This document shows, one piece after another, positions 16,403 to 25,499 of a stretch of DNA of 64,000 bases (positions are counted from its first letter, which is position 1; every line of letters begins with the position of its first letter). The DNA is from Rhizocola hellebori (GTDB lineage Bacteria; Actinomycetota; Actinomycetes; Mycobacteriales; Micromonosporaceae). The position numbers and the translations under genes were made by a program. Under the pieces are notes generated by a model. It worked only from the letters and a program-made list of their open reading frames with translations, did no database searches and was not told the DNA's origin. The DNA lies in assembly GCF_016862955.1 (NCBI RefSeq), contig NZ_BONY01000017.1:1-64000 (forward strand). The letters are read 5' to 3'.

Positions 16403-17860
16403 ATGGAACCAATTTTCGAGCTCGCCATCGATCTGCCGCCGATGGGATCACGGACAAGAATCCGGGCGCTGCATCAGCAGCTGAGGTCCGGCATATTGAG
16501 TGGAAGACTCGTTCCCGGGCTGCGGCTACCCGCCAGCCGTGTACTCGCCGAACGCGTCGGCGTTTCCCGCAATGCCGTCATGAGCGCCTACGACATGCTC
16601 ATCAGTGAGGGCTACGCCGTCACGCGCCCCGGCGGCGGCACCTATGTGGCGGCGGTGATCGCCAGCCCCAAGCAGCGGCCACCGGCGCACGCCGCCGACA
16701 GCGACCCTCGGTTGCCTGCGCGCTGGCGTGGCGACCCGGAACTGATCGTGATGGCCCCTACCACCGACTTCGTTGACGACTTCGTCATGGGGGTACCGGA
16801 AACGTCCTCATTTCCGTACAGCTTGTGGGCCCGTCTGGCAGGGCGGACACTGCGTCAGCTCAGCCGTGAGCCGGTGCGCTACATCGACCCGCAGGGGCGG
16901 GCCGCGCTGCGCGAAGGCATCGCCAAGCACGTATCGTTCGCCAGGGCCGTGTCGTGCCTGCCCGACGACGTGATCGTCACCTCCGGTGCGCAGCAGGCTT
17001 TCGATCTGCTCGCGCGGGTGCTCATCGTGCCCGGCAAGACAACGGTGGCGCTGGAGGATCCGGGTTACCCGCCGCTGCGGGCCGCTCTGCTTGCGGCAGG
17101 CGCGAAGCTGGTCGGGGTACCTGTGGACGAAGAAGGAATCATCGTGGAGCGCCTGCCACGACGGGCACAGGTCATCTTCGTCACGCCCTCGCACCAGTTC
17201 CCGATGGGTGCGGCAATGTCGATGGCCAGACGCATCGCGCTGCTCACTTTCGCCAACGAGAACAACGCTGTCGTGATCGAGGACGACTATGACGGCGAGT
17301 TCCGTCATAGCGGCCGGCCGCTGGACGCGCTGCAAACCCTTGACAAGGAGCAATGCGTGTTCTACGTCGGTACGTTCTCCAAGAGCCTGTTCCCCGGGCT
17401 GCGCCTCGGGTTCATAGTGTGCCCGCAGTGGGCCAGGCGAGCCCTGCTGGGCGCAAAACAGCGGGCCGATTGGCATACCGCTGTGCATTCCCAAGACACG
17501 CTGGCCGCCTTCATCGGCGAAGGCCATCTGGCCCACCACATCCGCAAGATGCGGACGACCTACCACAACCGCAGAGCGGTCCTGCTGGAGGCGATCGCGC
17601 GCTACTGCGGTGCCTGGCTGTGGCCGATCCTGCCCGACGCTGGGCTGCATTTGGCCGCCACCATGCCCGAGTCACGCCAGGCGTCAGCGCTGAGGCGGGC
17701 CGCTGCGGTGAAAGGGATCCGGCTGGACTCGCTGGACCGCTACGCCGTTTCCAACTCCGTGGTCAACGGCGTGGGTTTCGGTTTCGGAGCAATCCAAACC
17801 GACCGGATCGAGCCGGCGATCCAACGGCTGGAAAAGGTCGCGGCCGGTTTGTGGCGCTAG
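16403..17860 (+). CDS. MocR/PdxR-type regulator (GntR HTH plus aminotransferase-like domain)
   Basis: The 485-residue protein has an N-terminal GntR winged helix (residues 10-85, with LPASRVLAERVGVSRNAVMSAYDML and the wing TRPGGGTYV). It is followed by a fold-type I aminotransferase domain with the PLP lysine in YVGTFSKSLFPGLRLG. Such proteins usually sense PLP or amino compounds and act as regulators rather than enzymes. It is divergent from the SelW-like/Rrf2/AlkC genes. Its stop codon overlaps the convergent YjbR gene's stop in a shared CTAG. The ATG at 16403 is chosen because it begins the GntR domain and matches the decayed copy at 13320. Confidence 0.88.
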   Translation: MEPIFELAIDLPPMGSRTRIRALHQQLRSGILSGRLVPGLRLPASRVLAERVGVSRNAVMSAYDMLISEGYAVTRPGGGTYVAAVIASPKQRPPAHAADSDPRLPARWRGDPELIVMAPTTDFVDDFVMGVPETSSFPYSLWARLAGRTLRQLSREPVRYIDPQGRAALREGIAKHVSFARAVSCLPDDVIVTSGAQQAFDLLARVLIVPGKTTVALEDPGYPPLRAALLAAGAKLVGVPVDEEGIIVERLPRRAQVIFVTPSHQFPMGAAMSMARRIALLTFANENNAVVIEDDYDGEFRHSGRPLDALQTLDKEQCVFYVGTFSKSLFPGLRLGFIVCPQWARRALLGAKQRADWHTAVHSQDTLAAFIGEGHLAHHIRKMRTTYHNRRAVLLEAIARYCGAWLWPILPDAGLHLAATMPESRQASALRRAAAVKGIRLDSLDRYAVSNSVVNGVGFGFGAIQTDRIEPAIQRLEKVAAGLWR

Positions 17861-18306
17861 ACGCCACGGCCACGGCGGGCGTGCTGCTGCTGAGCAGGAA
17901 TGCTGGGCGGAGTTGGCTTGTGCCGCCGTGCAGGGCGGCTTTGGCCACGCCGGCTTTGCGGCGCGGGGTCCGCGCTGTCAGCGGCTGTGATCATCCGTTT
18001 CGGCGCGGCCCGGCGCCATCCTTCTTCCAGCAGCTCCCCGATCTCCCGTGGATCAGCCACAGCCAGGTGTACCCGCACCCAGCCGAAGCGGCCAAAGTAG
18101 TCGGCTTTCGAGTAGGCCGTCGGGTTGGACGCGATCAGCTCTGCCTGATCCAGCGGAGACGCCTTGATGATCGCGACGAGCCCGTCAGCGGAGGTAGAGG
18201 CGAAGATTGCTCCACGGACCCGGAAGGTGGGGTGGCCCCACGTCTCCTGCTCATATGCTTCAGGCATCTCCAGTGCTAGGCGGCGCACTTGTTCGACGGT
18301 CATCAT
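17857..18306 (-). CDS. MmcQ/YjbR-family DNA-binding protein
   Basis: The first 115 residues match the YjbR/MmcQ fold (CyaY-like): TVEQVRRLALEMPEAYEQETWGHPTFRVRG, the DGLVAIIKASPLDQAELI strand-helix region and YFGRFGWVRVHLA. Biochemical role of the family is unclear. A basic, proline-rich tail of about 35 residues follows, unusual for the family. It is likely the result of read-through into the sequence converging with the MocR gene, since the two stops overlap. Confidence 0.78.
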   Translation of the reverse strand: MMTVEQVRRLALEMPEAYEQETWGHPTFRVRGAIFASTSADGLVAIIKASPLDQAELIASNPTAYSKADYFGRFGWVRVHLAVADPREIGELLEEGWRRAAPKRMITAADSADPAPQSRRGQSRPARRHKPTPPSIPAQQQHARRGRGV

Positions 18307-18321
18307 CGCTTACTCAGCTCC

Positions 18322-18795
18322 TCAGTCTTTGTCATTGCCTTCGGTTTCGGACCTACCGGCCTCCAGGAGTCTGCCGATCACGGAGTGCAGAGCGGCCTGC
18401 TCGCCGCTGTCCAGTGAGGCGAAGAAGGTGGCCTCGGCCTCCGCGACCATCCGCTGCAGCTGTTGGGTGCGTGCCTTTCCCTCAAGCGTCAGATAGAGGG
18501 CGAAGCTTCGCCTGTCGACCCCGCGACGGCGCTCCAGCAGCCCGGCCAGTTCGAGATCATCAGCCAGGGCCACCACCGTGGTGCGATCGATGCGCAACAT
18601 CTCACCAATTTCCCGCTGGTTCTGGCCCGGGCTGGCGTAGATCCTTGTCAGGACACCGAAATGGCGCAACGTCACACCAGCAGGAACCAGTGCCGCCTCG
18701 ACCACGCTGCTCAGGAGATGGGTTAGTAGGCGCATCTCGAGCACGAGGGGTTGGCGAAACGTCGAGGCATCGATCTCATGCACTGGTGGTTCCAT
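18322..18795 (-). CDS. MarR-family transcriptional regulator
   Basis: The 157-residue protein has the MarR helical dimer region and winged helix: LTRIYASPGQNQREIGEMLRIDRTTVVALADDLELAGLLERRRGVDRRSFALYLT with the DRR wing signature. It is divergent from the azoreductase/short-chain dehydrogenase genes with a 335-base gap that contains short palindromes. MarR-azoreductase-SDR divergence is a common detoxification layout, so it probably represses those genes and responds to a phenolic or quinone compound; that is inference. It follows the YjbR gene by 15 bases on the same strand (upstream). Confidence 0.85.
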   Translation of the reverse strand: MEPPVHEIDASTFRQPLVLEMRLLTHLLSSVVEAALVPAGVTLRHFGVLTRIYASPGQNQREIGEMLRIDRTTVVALADDLELAGLLERRRGVDRRSFALYLTLEGKARTQQLQRMVAEAEATFFASLDSGEQAALHSVIGRLLEAGRSETEGNDKD

Positions 18796-19130
18796 TCAGC
18801 GTCGATGGAATTCGGCGCGGCATCGGGGGCCCTCGATGGAATCGCCACATACCGCGCAGCGCTACGCAGGTTACGCAGTTTGCCTGCCGCCCGTCAAAGA
18901 TGAACAGTCTACAAACCCTTGTGTATGGGCTGTCCAAGCCATTTTCTCGCGGGCGCGAAAGGGCTCTGGTGCTGTTCCAGTGATTCTCGAGTGGTCCCAC
19001 CATTACGGCGTAAGTGGCTCTGGAAGGCATACACCACCGCCGATAATCTCATCAGCATGCTACTGATCGTCAGTATCGCTGAGTATCGGTGATCCATGAT
19101 CAGCACAAAGGTAGTAGTGGGGTGATGAAC
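18796..19130. promoter_or_regulatory. divergent control region between marR and the azoreductase gene
   Basis: No ORF is supported in these 335 bases. Near the azoreductase end are two palindromes: TACTGA-TCG-TCAGTA at 19061-19075 and TGATC-CAT-GATCA at 19090-19102. The first has the size and symmetry of a MarR operator; assignment is by position. Confidence 0.5.
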
Positions 19131-19727
19131 ATGACGCAATTGCTGCACGTCAATGGCTCTCCTCGAGGTCAGGCGAGCCGGTCACTGAAGATCGCCCACG
19201 CTTTTCTGGATTCTTGCTTAAAGCAGCGGCCAGAGATGAAGGTGGACACGCTGGATCTGTTCGAGGACCCGCTCCCGCCATGCGATATGGAGGCCGGCGC
19301 GGCGAAGAACAGAGGCTCTGCCAACCGGGGCATGTCGAGCCGAGCGCTCTTCGATAGGTTCGTTGCCGCCGACTACTACCTGTTCAACATCCCGATGTGG
19401 AATTTCGGTGTGCCCTATGTGGTCAAGCAGCTGGTGGATGTCGTCTCCCAGCCGGGCCTGACCTTCTCACTCAGCTCGAAGGGGTACACCGGATTACTGC
19501 GAGGCAAACGCGCGTGTGCGATCTACACCAGCGGAGTCTTTCATCCAGACAGCTCACCGGAGTTCGGCCGCGACTTCCAATCCACGTACTTCACCCACTG
19601 GCTGAACTCCGTCGGCGTCAAGGACGTCGAGGAGATCCGCCTCAACGCTGCCGACCGTAGCGGCACCTTTGCCGACGATCTCAATCACGCCTGCGCACGC
19701 GCGGCGGAACTGGGCCGCAGGCTGTGA
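19131..19727 (+). CDS. FMN-dependent NADH azoreductase / quinone reductase (AzoR family)
   Basis: The 198-residue flavodoxin-fold protein starts with LLHVNGSPRGQASRSLKIA, the FMN phosphate-binding loop of AzoR. It continues with YYLFNIPMWNFGVPYVVKQLVDVVSQPGLTFS, the family's core signature. AzoR enzymes perform two-electron reduction of quinones, azo and nitro compounds with NAD(P)H. The ATG at 19131 is preceded by another ATG at 19125. The MarR regulator upstream and the SDR gene 33 bases downstream suggest a stress-inducible unit, perhaps also serving the arylamine pathway that follows. Confidence 0.87.
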   Translation: MTQLLHVNGSPRGQASRSLKIAHAFLDSCLKQRPEMKVDTLDLFEDPLPPCDMEAGAAKNRGSANRGMSSRALFDRFVAADYYLFNIPMWNFGVPYVVKQLVDVVSQPGLTFSLSSKGYTGLLRGKRACAIYTSGVFHPDSSPEFGRDFQSTYFTHWLNSVGVKDVEEIRLNAADRSGTFADDLNHACARAAELGRRL

Positions 19728-19760
19728 TCCGACACTCACATTCAGCATTGGAGGCGTTCG

Positions 19761-20603
19761 ATGTCGGTTTGGTTTGTGACAGGAACATCACGGGGATTCG
19801 GACTGGAGATCACGCGCCAGCTTCTGGCCCGCGGCGAGACCGTCGTGGCGACAGCACGAGATACCAGTCAGCTCAAAGCTCAGCTGAACATTGACAGCGA
19901 GCGCCTGCTGCTGGCCGAATTGGACGTCACCCGTCCTGAGCAGGCACAGCGAGCCGTAGAGACCGCCTTGGCCACGTTCGGGCGCATCGATGTTCTGGTC
20001 AACAACGCCGGACGCGGCTTGCTCGGCGCCGTCGAGGAAGCCAACGACACGGAGATCCGGGGCATCTACGAGACCAACGTCTTCGGGCTTCTGACGGTGA
20101 CTCGCGCCGTCCTGCCGGTGATGCGCAAGCAGGGCTCCGGCCGCATCGTCAACCTCAGCTCCGTGCTGGGCTTCAGCGCCAAGATGGGCTGGGGGATATA
20201 CGCGTCGACAAAGTTTGCCGTGGAGGGACTGAGTGAAGCACTCCAGCTCGAACTGGAGCCGCTGGGCATCTCTGTAATGATCGTCGAACCCGGTCTTTTC
20301 CGTACGGACTTCCTCGACCCGACGTCACTGCACTGGGCGCAGAAGACCATCGACGACTACGGCCAGACCGCCGGACGTATCCGCCAGTGGGCAGTGGGCC
20401 ACAACCACGAGCAGAAAGGCGACCCGGTCAAGGCCGCCACCGCGATCATCGACGCGGCCATTCTTGATCAGCCGCCTACGCGGCTGGCCCTTGGCGTCGA
20501 CTGCGTGGAGCGCATCGACGGCAAGCTCGCCGACACCAAGGCGGAGATGGATCTGTGGCGGACCGTTGGCATGTCGATGTCATACGACAGCCTACCGGTG
20601 TAG
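19761..20603 (+). CDS. short-chain dehydrogenase/reductase
   Basis: The 280-residue classical SDR has the cofactor loop GTSRGFG (residues 7-13), NNAG, the active-site serine in NLSSVLGF and the YxxxK in YASTK. No basic residue pattern clearly fixes NADH or NADPH, though an ARD after the second strand fits NADP(H). Substrate is unknown. It sits between azoreductase and the LuxE-like gene (25 bases downstream), in what reads as one operon. Confidence 0.88.
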   Translation: MSVWFVTGTSRGFGLEITRQLLARGETVVATARDTSQLKAQLNIDSERLLLAELDVTRPEQAQRAVETALATFGRIDVLVNNAGRGLLGAVEEANDTEIRGIYETNVFGLLTVTRAVLPVMRKQGSGRIVNLSSVLGFSAKMGWGIYASTKFAVEGLSEALQLELEPLGISVMIVEPGLFRTDFLDPTSLHWAQKTIDDYGQTAGRIRQWAVGHNHEQKGDPVKAATAIIDAAILDQPPTRLALGVDCVERIDGKLADTKAEMDLWRTVGMSMSYDSLPV

Positions 20604-20628
20604 CCGGTCCGGCCCTTAGGAGACTGCG

Positions 20629-21708
20629 GTGGACACGAACCAAGCCCCAGTGGCGCTCGACAGCCACAGTAACTTCGACGATCGAGTCTCGGAGCTGGTG
20701 CGGTGGCACTTCGATCCGCGCACCGGCTCGCCCTTCTGGCTGCAGCGAGCTGCATCCTTGCCCTTTGATCCCCTGACGGAGATCCGCACCACCAGCGACC
20801 TGCTGATGTTTCCTGATGTCAGCGACGATCTGCGGACGGTACCGGTGCAGGACCTGATTCCCCAAGGTGTACAACACAACGACTTCTGCGTCTATGAGTC
20901 TGGTGGCACCAGCGGCCCGCCCAAACGGATAGTCAATGGAGCCTTCCGGATCCGCATGCTCAGCTGGGCAATGTTGAGGCTTATGGAGCAAGGTGTCGCC
21001 ATCCCGGCGCACTGGCTCCACCTAGGCCCCAGCGGCCCGCACGTGTTCGGGTATGACTGCGCCAGCTACGCCCGGCTGGGCAACGGGACTTTCTACACGG
21101 TCGACTTCGACCCGCGCTGGGTCAAGAAGCTCATCGCCGCGGGACAGTCCGACGTAGTCGAACGCTACATCACCCACCTGCTCGACCAGTTGCTTGAGAT
21201 CCTGACCAGCCAACCGATCCGGGTCATGAGCACCACACCGCCACTGATCGAAGCGATCTGCGCCCGACCGGAACTGCATGCGCTGGTGCAAAAGAAGGTT
21301 GCCACCATTGTCTGGGCCGGAACGTCCTTCAGCCCGGAAAGCCTGCGCCAAGTCAAGGAGTATTATTTCCCAGACACCAACATCATCGGTATCTATGGCA
21401 ATACGCTGATGGGTGTTGCGCCGCAACGACCGGCGCAGCCCGAGGACCCGAGCCCTTGTGTGTTCGAACCGTTTCCCGAAGCGATCCGAGTGGAACTGAT
21501 CAACGAGGATGGCTCCACTGTCGGGTACGGGGAGCGGGGCAGGGTACGCGTGCACCTGGTGACCGAAGAGATGTTCCTGCCCAATGTTGTCGAGCGCGAC
21601 ACAGCCGTGCGTGTGGCACCCACACATGCCGGGGCCGTCGACGGCCTGGCAGAGGTGCGCACTTTCAAAACGCTCGGAGAGGTCCAGCTAGTAGAGGGTG
21701 TCTACTGA
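20629..21708 (+). CDS. LuxE/PaaK-like adenylate-forming enzyme
   Basis: The 359-residue protein belongs to the LuxE/phenylacetate-CoA ligase branch of acid-activating enzymes. The glycine-rich ATP loop YESGGTSGPPKR is at 89-100, and a C-terminal TIVWAGTSFSPESL...IIGIYGNT block follows the family layout. LuxE activates a carboxylic acid and hands it to LuxC. Directly downstream and overlapping by one base (TGATG) is a LuxC homologue, so a two-enzyme acid reduction unit is likely. GTG start with AGGAG six bases upstream. The substrate is unknown; p-aminobenzoate or a derivative is possible from the context. Confidence 0.75.
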   Translation: MDTNQAPVALDSHSNFDDRVSELVRWHFDPRTGSPFWLQRAASLPFDPLTEIRTTSDLLMFPDVSDDLRTVPVQDLIPQGVQHNDFCVYESGGTSGPPKRIVNGAFRIRMLSWAMLRLMEQGVAIPAHWLHLGPSGPHVFGYDCASYARLGNGTFYTVDFDPRWVKKLIAAGQSDVVERYITHLLDQLLEILTSQPIRVMSTTPPLIEAICARPELHALVQKKVATIVWAGTSFSPESLRQVKEYYFPDTNIIGIYGNTLMGVAPQRPAQPEDPSPCVFEPFPEAIRVELINEDGSTVGYGERGRVRVHLVTEEMFLPNVVERDTAVRVAPTHAGAVDGLAEVRTFKTLGEVQLVEGVY

Positions 21709-23096
21709 TGTCCACATCGACAGTAGATCCGATAATCTGTGGCCGGGTAACCAGAAGCCTCGACCGGACCGAGCTGTTTGCGGTCAACGGCCAGCGGCTG
21801 GCCGATATCGGCGTTGTGCCGCAGCTGCTGGCGCAGACGGCCCTTCATGAGCTGCGCGCGGCCGCGGACGGCATCCCGCCGGACCCGGCAATTCTCGTGC
21901 GGGCCGCAGAGCTTTTCTGTTCCGGCGAGCCCGGCGGCGAGACGGTGGCCGAGTACCAGCACAACACCGCTCGGGCAACTGGCCTTGCCATCGCTACTGT
22001 GCGCCGCGCTGCGCGCGACATCATGGCCGAGGTTAAGTCTTTGCCCGACGCCACCGTTGCTGACCTGCCACCGTCGGCACTGGCTTCCGGCGTGCGGATA
22101 CATTGGGTGGCCGCCGGCCGAGTCTTCGCCGCGGTGATGGCCAGTAACCATCCTGCGCCCAACGCATCCTGGATTCAGGCGCTCTACCACGGATACAGCG
22201 TGGTGGTGCGCCCTGGCGGCCGGGATCCGTTCACCGCTCGACGCCTCGTTTTCTCCCTGCTCGAGGCGGGCCTGCCGCCTCACCGCATAGCGTTTCTGCC
22301 TTGCGACCACCGGGTTGGCGAATACCTTCTAAGCCAAGCCGATCGCGGGATCGTATACGGTGGCGACGACGCCGTGCGCCGCTGGCAGCACTCCAGGCAG
22401 GTGACCACACGCGGTCCCGGGCGCACGAAAGCCTTGTTGGACAGGAAGTGCACGGCCGATATCGTCGATCATCTTACCCTGTCGGCGGCCTTTGACGGCG
22501 GCACCCGCTGCAACAACCTCTCGACGATCCTGACCAGCCAGTCACCAGGTGAGGTAGCCGACGCGCTCGCCGCCCAGCTGGCCGAGGTACCGGTCGCCGC
22601 GCCTAGCGACACCATAGCGATCCTTCCCGCGATCGACGCCGGCCGGGTCGATGGCTTCCTGCGGCAGCTCGATGGCTTGCGCACGGGCTTGACCGACCAC
22701 TCGGCCGCGCTGAACGCTGGCGATGCTTTCGTCAAGCTCGACGACGGTTCATTCTTGGCCCGCCCACTGGTGATGTCCACCACTGACCCGCATCACCCGG
22801 CGGTCGGTCTCGAGCTGCCTTTTCCTTTCGTCGTGGTGGCGCCATGGGAAAGCTCCAGCGGTGCGGCACCGCTGCGCAATTCGCTTGTGGCCAACCTGCT
22901 CACCAAACAGGAAACCGTTGTCGAGCAGGCCTTGCGCGAGCCGACCATCCGCAAGGTAACGCTCGGCAAGGTGCTGCCGTGGAGTGCGCGGCCGGGCGTG
23001 CCGCACGAAGGCAACTTCACTCAATTCCTATTGGAACCCAAAGGCGTCGTGACGATCGCGATGCTACGGCCCGGTGATCTGCGATGCGTTGGCTAG
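21708..23096 (+). CDS. LuxC-like acyl reductase
   Basis: The 462-residue protein fits the LuxC acyl-CoA/acyl-protein reductase family, an aldehyde dehydrogenase-fold group that reduces an acyl thioester on a cysteine to the aldehyde with NADPH. Seen in sequence: MASNHPAPN (145-152), VVVRPGGRDPFTARR (165-179), and the likely catalytic Cys268 in DGGTRCNNLS. It is coupled to the LuxE-like gene and overlaps the next gene start by 13 bases. In bioluminescence operons LuxC makes fatty aldehyde. Here no luciferase or LuxD is present, so it more probably makes an aryl or alkyl aldehyde building block. Confidence 0.75.
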   Translation: MSTSTVDPIICGRVTRSLDRTELFAVNGQRLADIGVVPQLLAQTALHELRAAADGIPPDPAILVRAAELFCSGEPGGETVAEYQHNTARATGLAIATVRRAARDIMAEVKSLPDATVADLPPSALASGVRIHWVAAGRVFAAVMASNHPAPNASWIQALYHGYSVVVRPGGRDPFTARRLVFSLLEAGLPPHRIAFLPCDHRVGEYLLSQADRGIVYGGDDAVRRWQHSRQVTTRGPGRTKALLDRKCTADIVDHLTLSAAFDGGTRCNNLSTILTSQSPGEVADALAAQLAEVPVAAPSDTIAILPAIDAGRVDGFLRQLDGLRTGLTDHSAALNAGDAFVKLDDGSFLARPLVMSTTDPHHPAVGLELPFPFVVVAPWESSSGAAPLRNSLVANLLTKQETVVEQALREPTIRKVTLGKVLPWSARPGVPHEGNFTQFLLEPKGVVTIAMLRPGDLRCVG

Positions 23097-23908
23097 AGGA
23101 TGTGATCTTCGATGGGTGGTGGTCCACTCAAGAAGCGATACAGCTTCCTGGCGCTCCTTCGATCACCTACGGTGACCTCATGCGCCGCGCCGCCAGCCTG
23201 GCGACCCGGTTGCAGGAGACTGTCAAAATGGGCGGGCCGCCGCGGGTCGCCTTGTTCACCGCGGGCGGTGCTGAACACCTCGTGGCCGATCTGGCAGGGC
23301 TGATGGCAGGGATGGTAGTGGTCTCGGTGCCCATATCCGAGCGCCACATCTGGCCCGATGACCTTCTCGACGACACCGGCGTCATCGTCGCCGACGCGCC
23401 CGGTCGGCGGGCGTTGCGCCGCTTCGAGCGCAGCACCGACCGGCAGGGGCTCTACGAGGTCGTTCCCGTTGATTTCCAAGTACCGAGCTCAGCGCTGGCT
23501 CCGCCGGCGCCCTGCGGCGAGCAGGACGACGTCTGCAAGGTGACCTTCGTCGACGACCGCCAGCCGCACCGGATGGTGGCCCTGACCGGCTTCGCGCTGG
23601 ACAGCATCGTCGGGGCTCTGCGCCGCACCAGCGCCCCGCGCCGCTACCTCGCCGGCACCCATCCAGATCGTCTCGTACAACAGGTCTGGGTCTATCGCAC
23701 TTTGGCAGTGCAGGGAACAGTCGTGTTCCCGGCTGCACCGCAACTCAAACATCTGGGATTATCGATGCAAGTGCCCGGTGTCCGGGAGTTCATCCACAAC
23801 GGCCCAGCGCAGCTGGTAGCCGACATATTCAGTCACCTCGTAGAGGGTCACACCGCGATTGCTGCCTTGGCAACGGACCTCGCAATGCAGGCCGGCGCTG
23901 TGGTGTGA
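23084..23908 (+). CDS. N-terminal half of an ANL (acyl/AMP ligase) protein with degenerate ATP loop
   Basis: The 274-residue protein resembles only the N-terminal subdomain of an AMP-forming ligase: PSITYGDLMRRAASLATRL, then RVALFTAGGAEHLVADLAGLMAGMVVVSVPISER, then VTFVDDRQPHRMVALTGFAL where the TSGTTGxPK loop should be. The ATP loop is not recognisable and the C-terminal ligase domain is missing. It is probably not an active ligase by itself and might be a partner or scaffold for the LuxE/LuxC pair, or a remnant. It overlaps luxC-like by 13 bases and is in frame throughout, which argues it is maintained. Confidence 0.6.
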   Translation: MRWLEDVIFDGWWSTQEAIQLPGAPSITYGDLMRRAASLATRLQETVKMGGPPRVALFTAGGAEHLVADLAGLMAGMVVVSVPISERHIWPDDLLDDTGVIVADAPGRRALRRFERSTDRQGLYEVVPVDFQVPSSALAPPAPCGEQDDVCKVTFVDDRQPHRMVALTGFALDSIVGALRRTSAPRRYLAGTHPDRLVQQVWVYRTLAVQGTVVFPAAPQLKHLGLSMQVPGVREFIHNGPAQLVADIFSHLVEGHTAIAALATDLAMQAGAVV

Positions 23909-23945
23909 ATGATAAGCCTTCGGCCGGAGGCTTGGGGGGTACCAG

Positions 23946-25499
23946 ATGCCAAGGGAATCAACAGCGCTTCCTGGTGTCGGCCTGGTGCTGGATCGCGACA
24001 GCGCCGCACCCATGCACCAACAATTATATGAACAACTTCGATGGAGCATCGAGGTCGGCCAGCTGCAGGCCTCGACGCGGCTTCCCGCGACTCGCACGCT
24101 GGCGCGAGAGCTGGGTGTCTCGCGCAACACCGTGCTGGTCGCCTACGACCGCCTCCAGGCGGAGGGCTACCTCGACGGGCAGGTGGGTTCAGGTACGAGA
24201 GTCGCCGACCGCTCCTCGTTCATAAGCCCGCACAACGAAACCTACTCCCCAGAGCCGGTGATCCCGGAGGCCAGACAGCCCTCACGGCCACCGCGTATCA
24301 GCCAGGTGGCACAGCGGCTGATGAGGGCCTCGCAGCTGTTCAGCGCGGTGCATGAACGGCTGCGCTACCCGGAACGGCCGTTCACCCTGGGCATTCCGGC
24401 ATTGGACCTATTCCCCGGGAAGATCTGGGCCGAAATTATCGGCCGCCGCTGCTACCGGTTGACCAGCGCACAGTACAGCCATCGGGATCCGGCCGGCTAT
24501 TGGCCGCTGCGCCGCGAGATCGCCGCCTCGGTGGGTTTGATGCGCGGCGTGCGCTGCACCGCCGACCAGGTCATCATCGAGCCCAGCGCCCAGGTCGCTG
24601 TTCACTTGATCACCACCGTCCTGTGTGACCCGGGCGAGCAGGCGCTGGTGGAAAGCCCCGGCCATCTCGCGACCCGAGCGGCCATCACCGCCACGGGAGT
24701 GCAGGCCTGCGGTGTCGACGTCGACGGGGAGGGCCTGCGCATCAAGATGGGGGCCACCCGCTACCCCAATGCGCGCCTGGTCTCGGTCACGCCCAACAAC
24801 CAGTTTCCTTTGGCCATCAGGATGTCCGACTCGCGACGTAACGAGCTTTTTGAATGGACTCAGGCCAACGACGGCTGGATCATCGAGGACGACTACGACG
24901 GCGAGTTCTGGTCTGACAAGCCGTCTTTACCCCTGCACAACACCGATCCGACGGGCCGGGTCATCTACGTCGGCACTTTCAGCAAAGTCATGTTCCCCGG
25001 AATTTGTCTGGCCTACATGGTGGCGCCGCCGGATCTGGTTGACGCGTTGACCGCCGCCCATCGTGTCACCGTCAATTCGCTCAACCTTCTCAACCAGGCC
25101 GCCCTGGTAGATTTCATCAACGATAACCACTTCGCCCGCCATGTGCGACGGATGCGTGAGGCCTACACCGAGCGCCGCCTGGCCTGCAGCGAAGCACTAC
25201 GCCAACATCTTGGCGACGCGATCAGCTTTGACGAACCCACAGCGGGCATGCACATGGTGGTGCGGCTCAACCATGACATCGATGAGGCGAAGGTCGCCCA
25301 TCTGAGCCGCCAGGCACATCTGAGGGTCTATCCGTTGTCGACCTTCCACCTTGGCGACTCGGCCCATGGACGAGGTTTGGTACTTGGCTACGGCGCAACC
25401 GAACCCAAGCAGCTCGCTGCCGGAGCCGAGCAGCTGGCCGCCATCGTTGAACGCCTCAGCCGGCCCGGGTCGCGCCAGCGTCATCGGTCGACACCCTAA
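23946..25499 (+). CDS. MocR/PdxR-type regulator, second copy
   Basis: The 517-residue protein has a GntR winged helix (about 15-90: LPATRTLARELGVSRNTVLVAYDRLQAEGYLDGQVGSGTRV). It is joined by a linker to a type I aminotransferase-like domain with the PLP lysine in YVGTFSKVMFPGICLA and an IIEDDYDGEF motif. It is 37 bases after the ANL fragment and 182 bases before the DAHP synthase gene, same strand. A cluster-specific regulator responding to PLP plus an amino metabolite is likely by family. Confidence 0.87.
   Translation: MPRESTALPGVGLVLDRDSAAPMHQQLYEQLRWSIEVGQLQASTRLPATRTLARELGVSRNTVLVAYDRLQAEGYLDGQVGSGTRVADRSSFISPHNETYSPEPVIPEARQPSRPPRISQVAQRLMRASQLFSAVHERLRYPERPFTLGIPALDLFPGKIWAEIIGRRCYRLTSAQYSHRDPAGYWPLRREIAASVGLMRGVRCTADQVIIEPSAQVAVHLITTVLCDPGEQALVESPGHLATRAAITATGVQACGVDVDGEGLRIKMGATRYPNARLVSVTPNNQFPLAIRMSDSRRNELFEWTQANDGWIIEDDYDGEFWSDKPSLPLHNTDPTGRVIYVGTFSKVMFPGICLAYMVAPPDLVDALTAAHRVTVNSLNLLNQAALVDFINDNHFARHVRRMREAYTERRLACSEALRQHLGDAISFDEPTAGMHMVVRLNHDIDEAKVAHLSRQAHLRVYPLSTFHLGDSAHGRGLVLGYGATEPKQLAAGAEQLAAIVERLSRPGSRQRHRSTP

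Noticed and set aside
16403-17860. MocR aminotransferase domain as the missing EgtE lyase
   Set aside because: It is a GntR-fused regulator far from the egt genes, and the egt operon gives no link to it.
20629-23096. Bioluminescence (lux) operon
   Set aside because: No luciferase (luxAB) or luxD is present; only the acid-reduction pair is.
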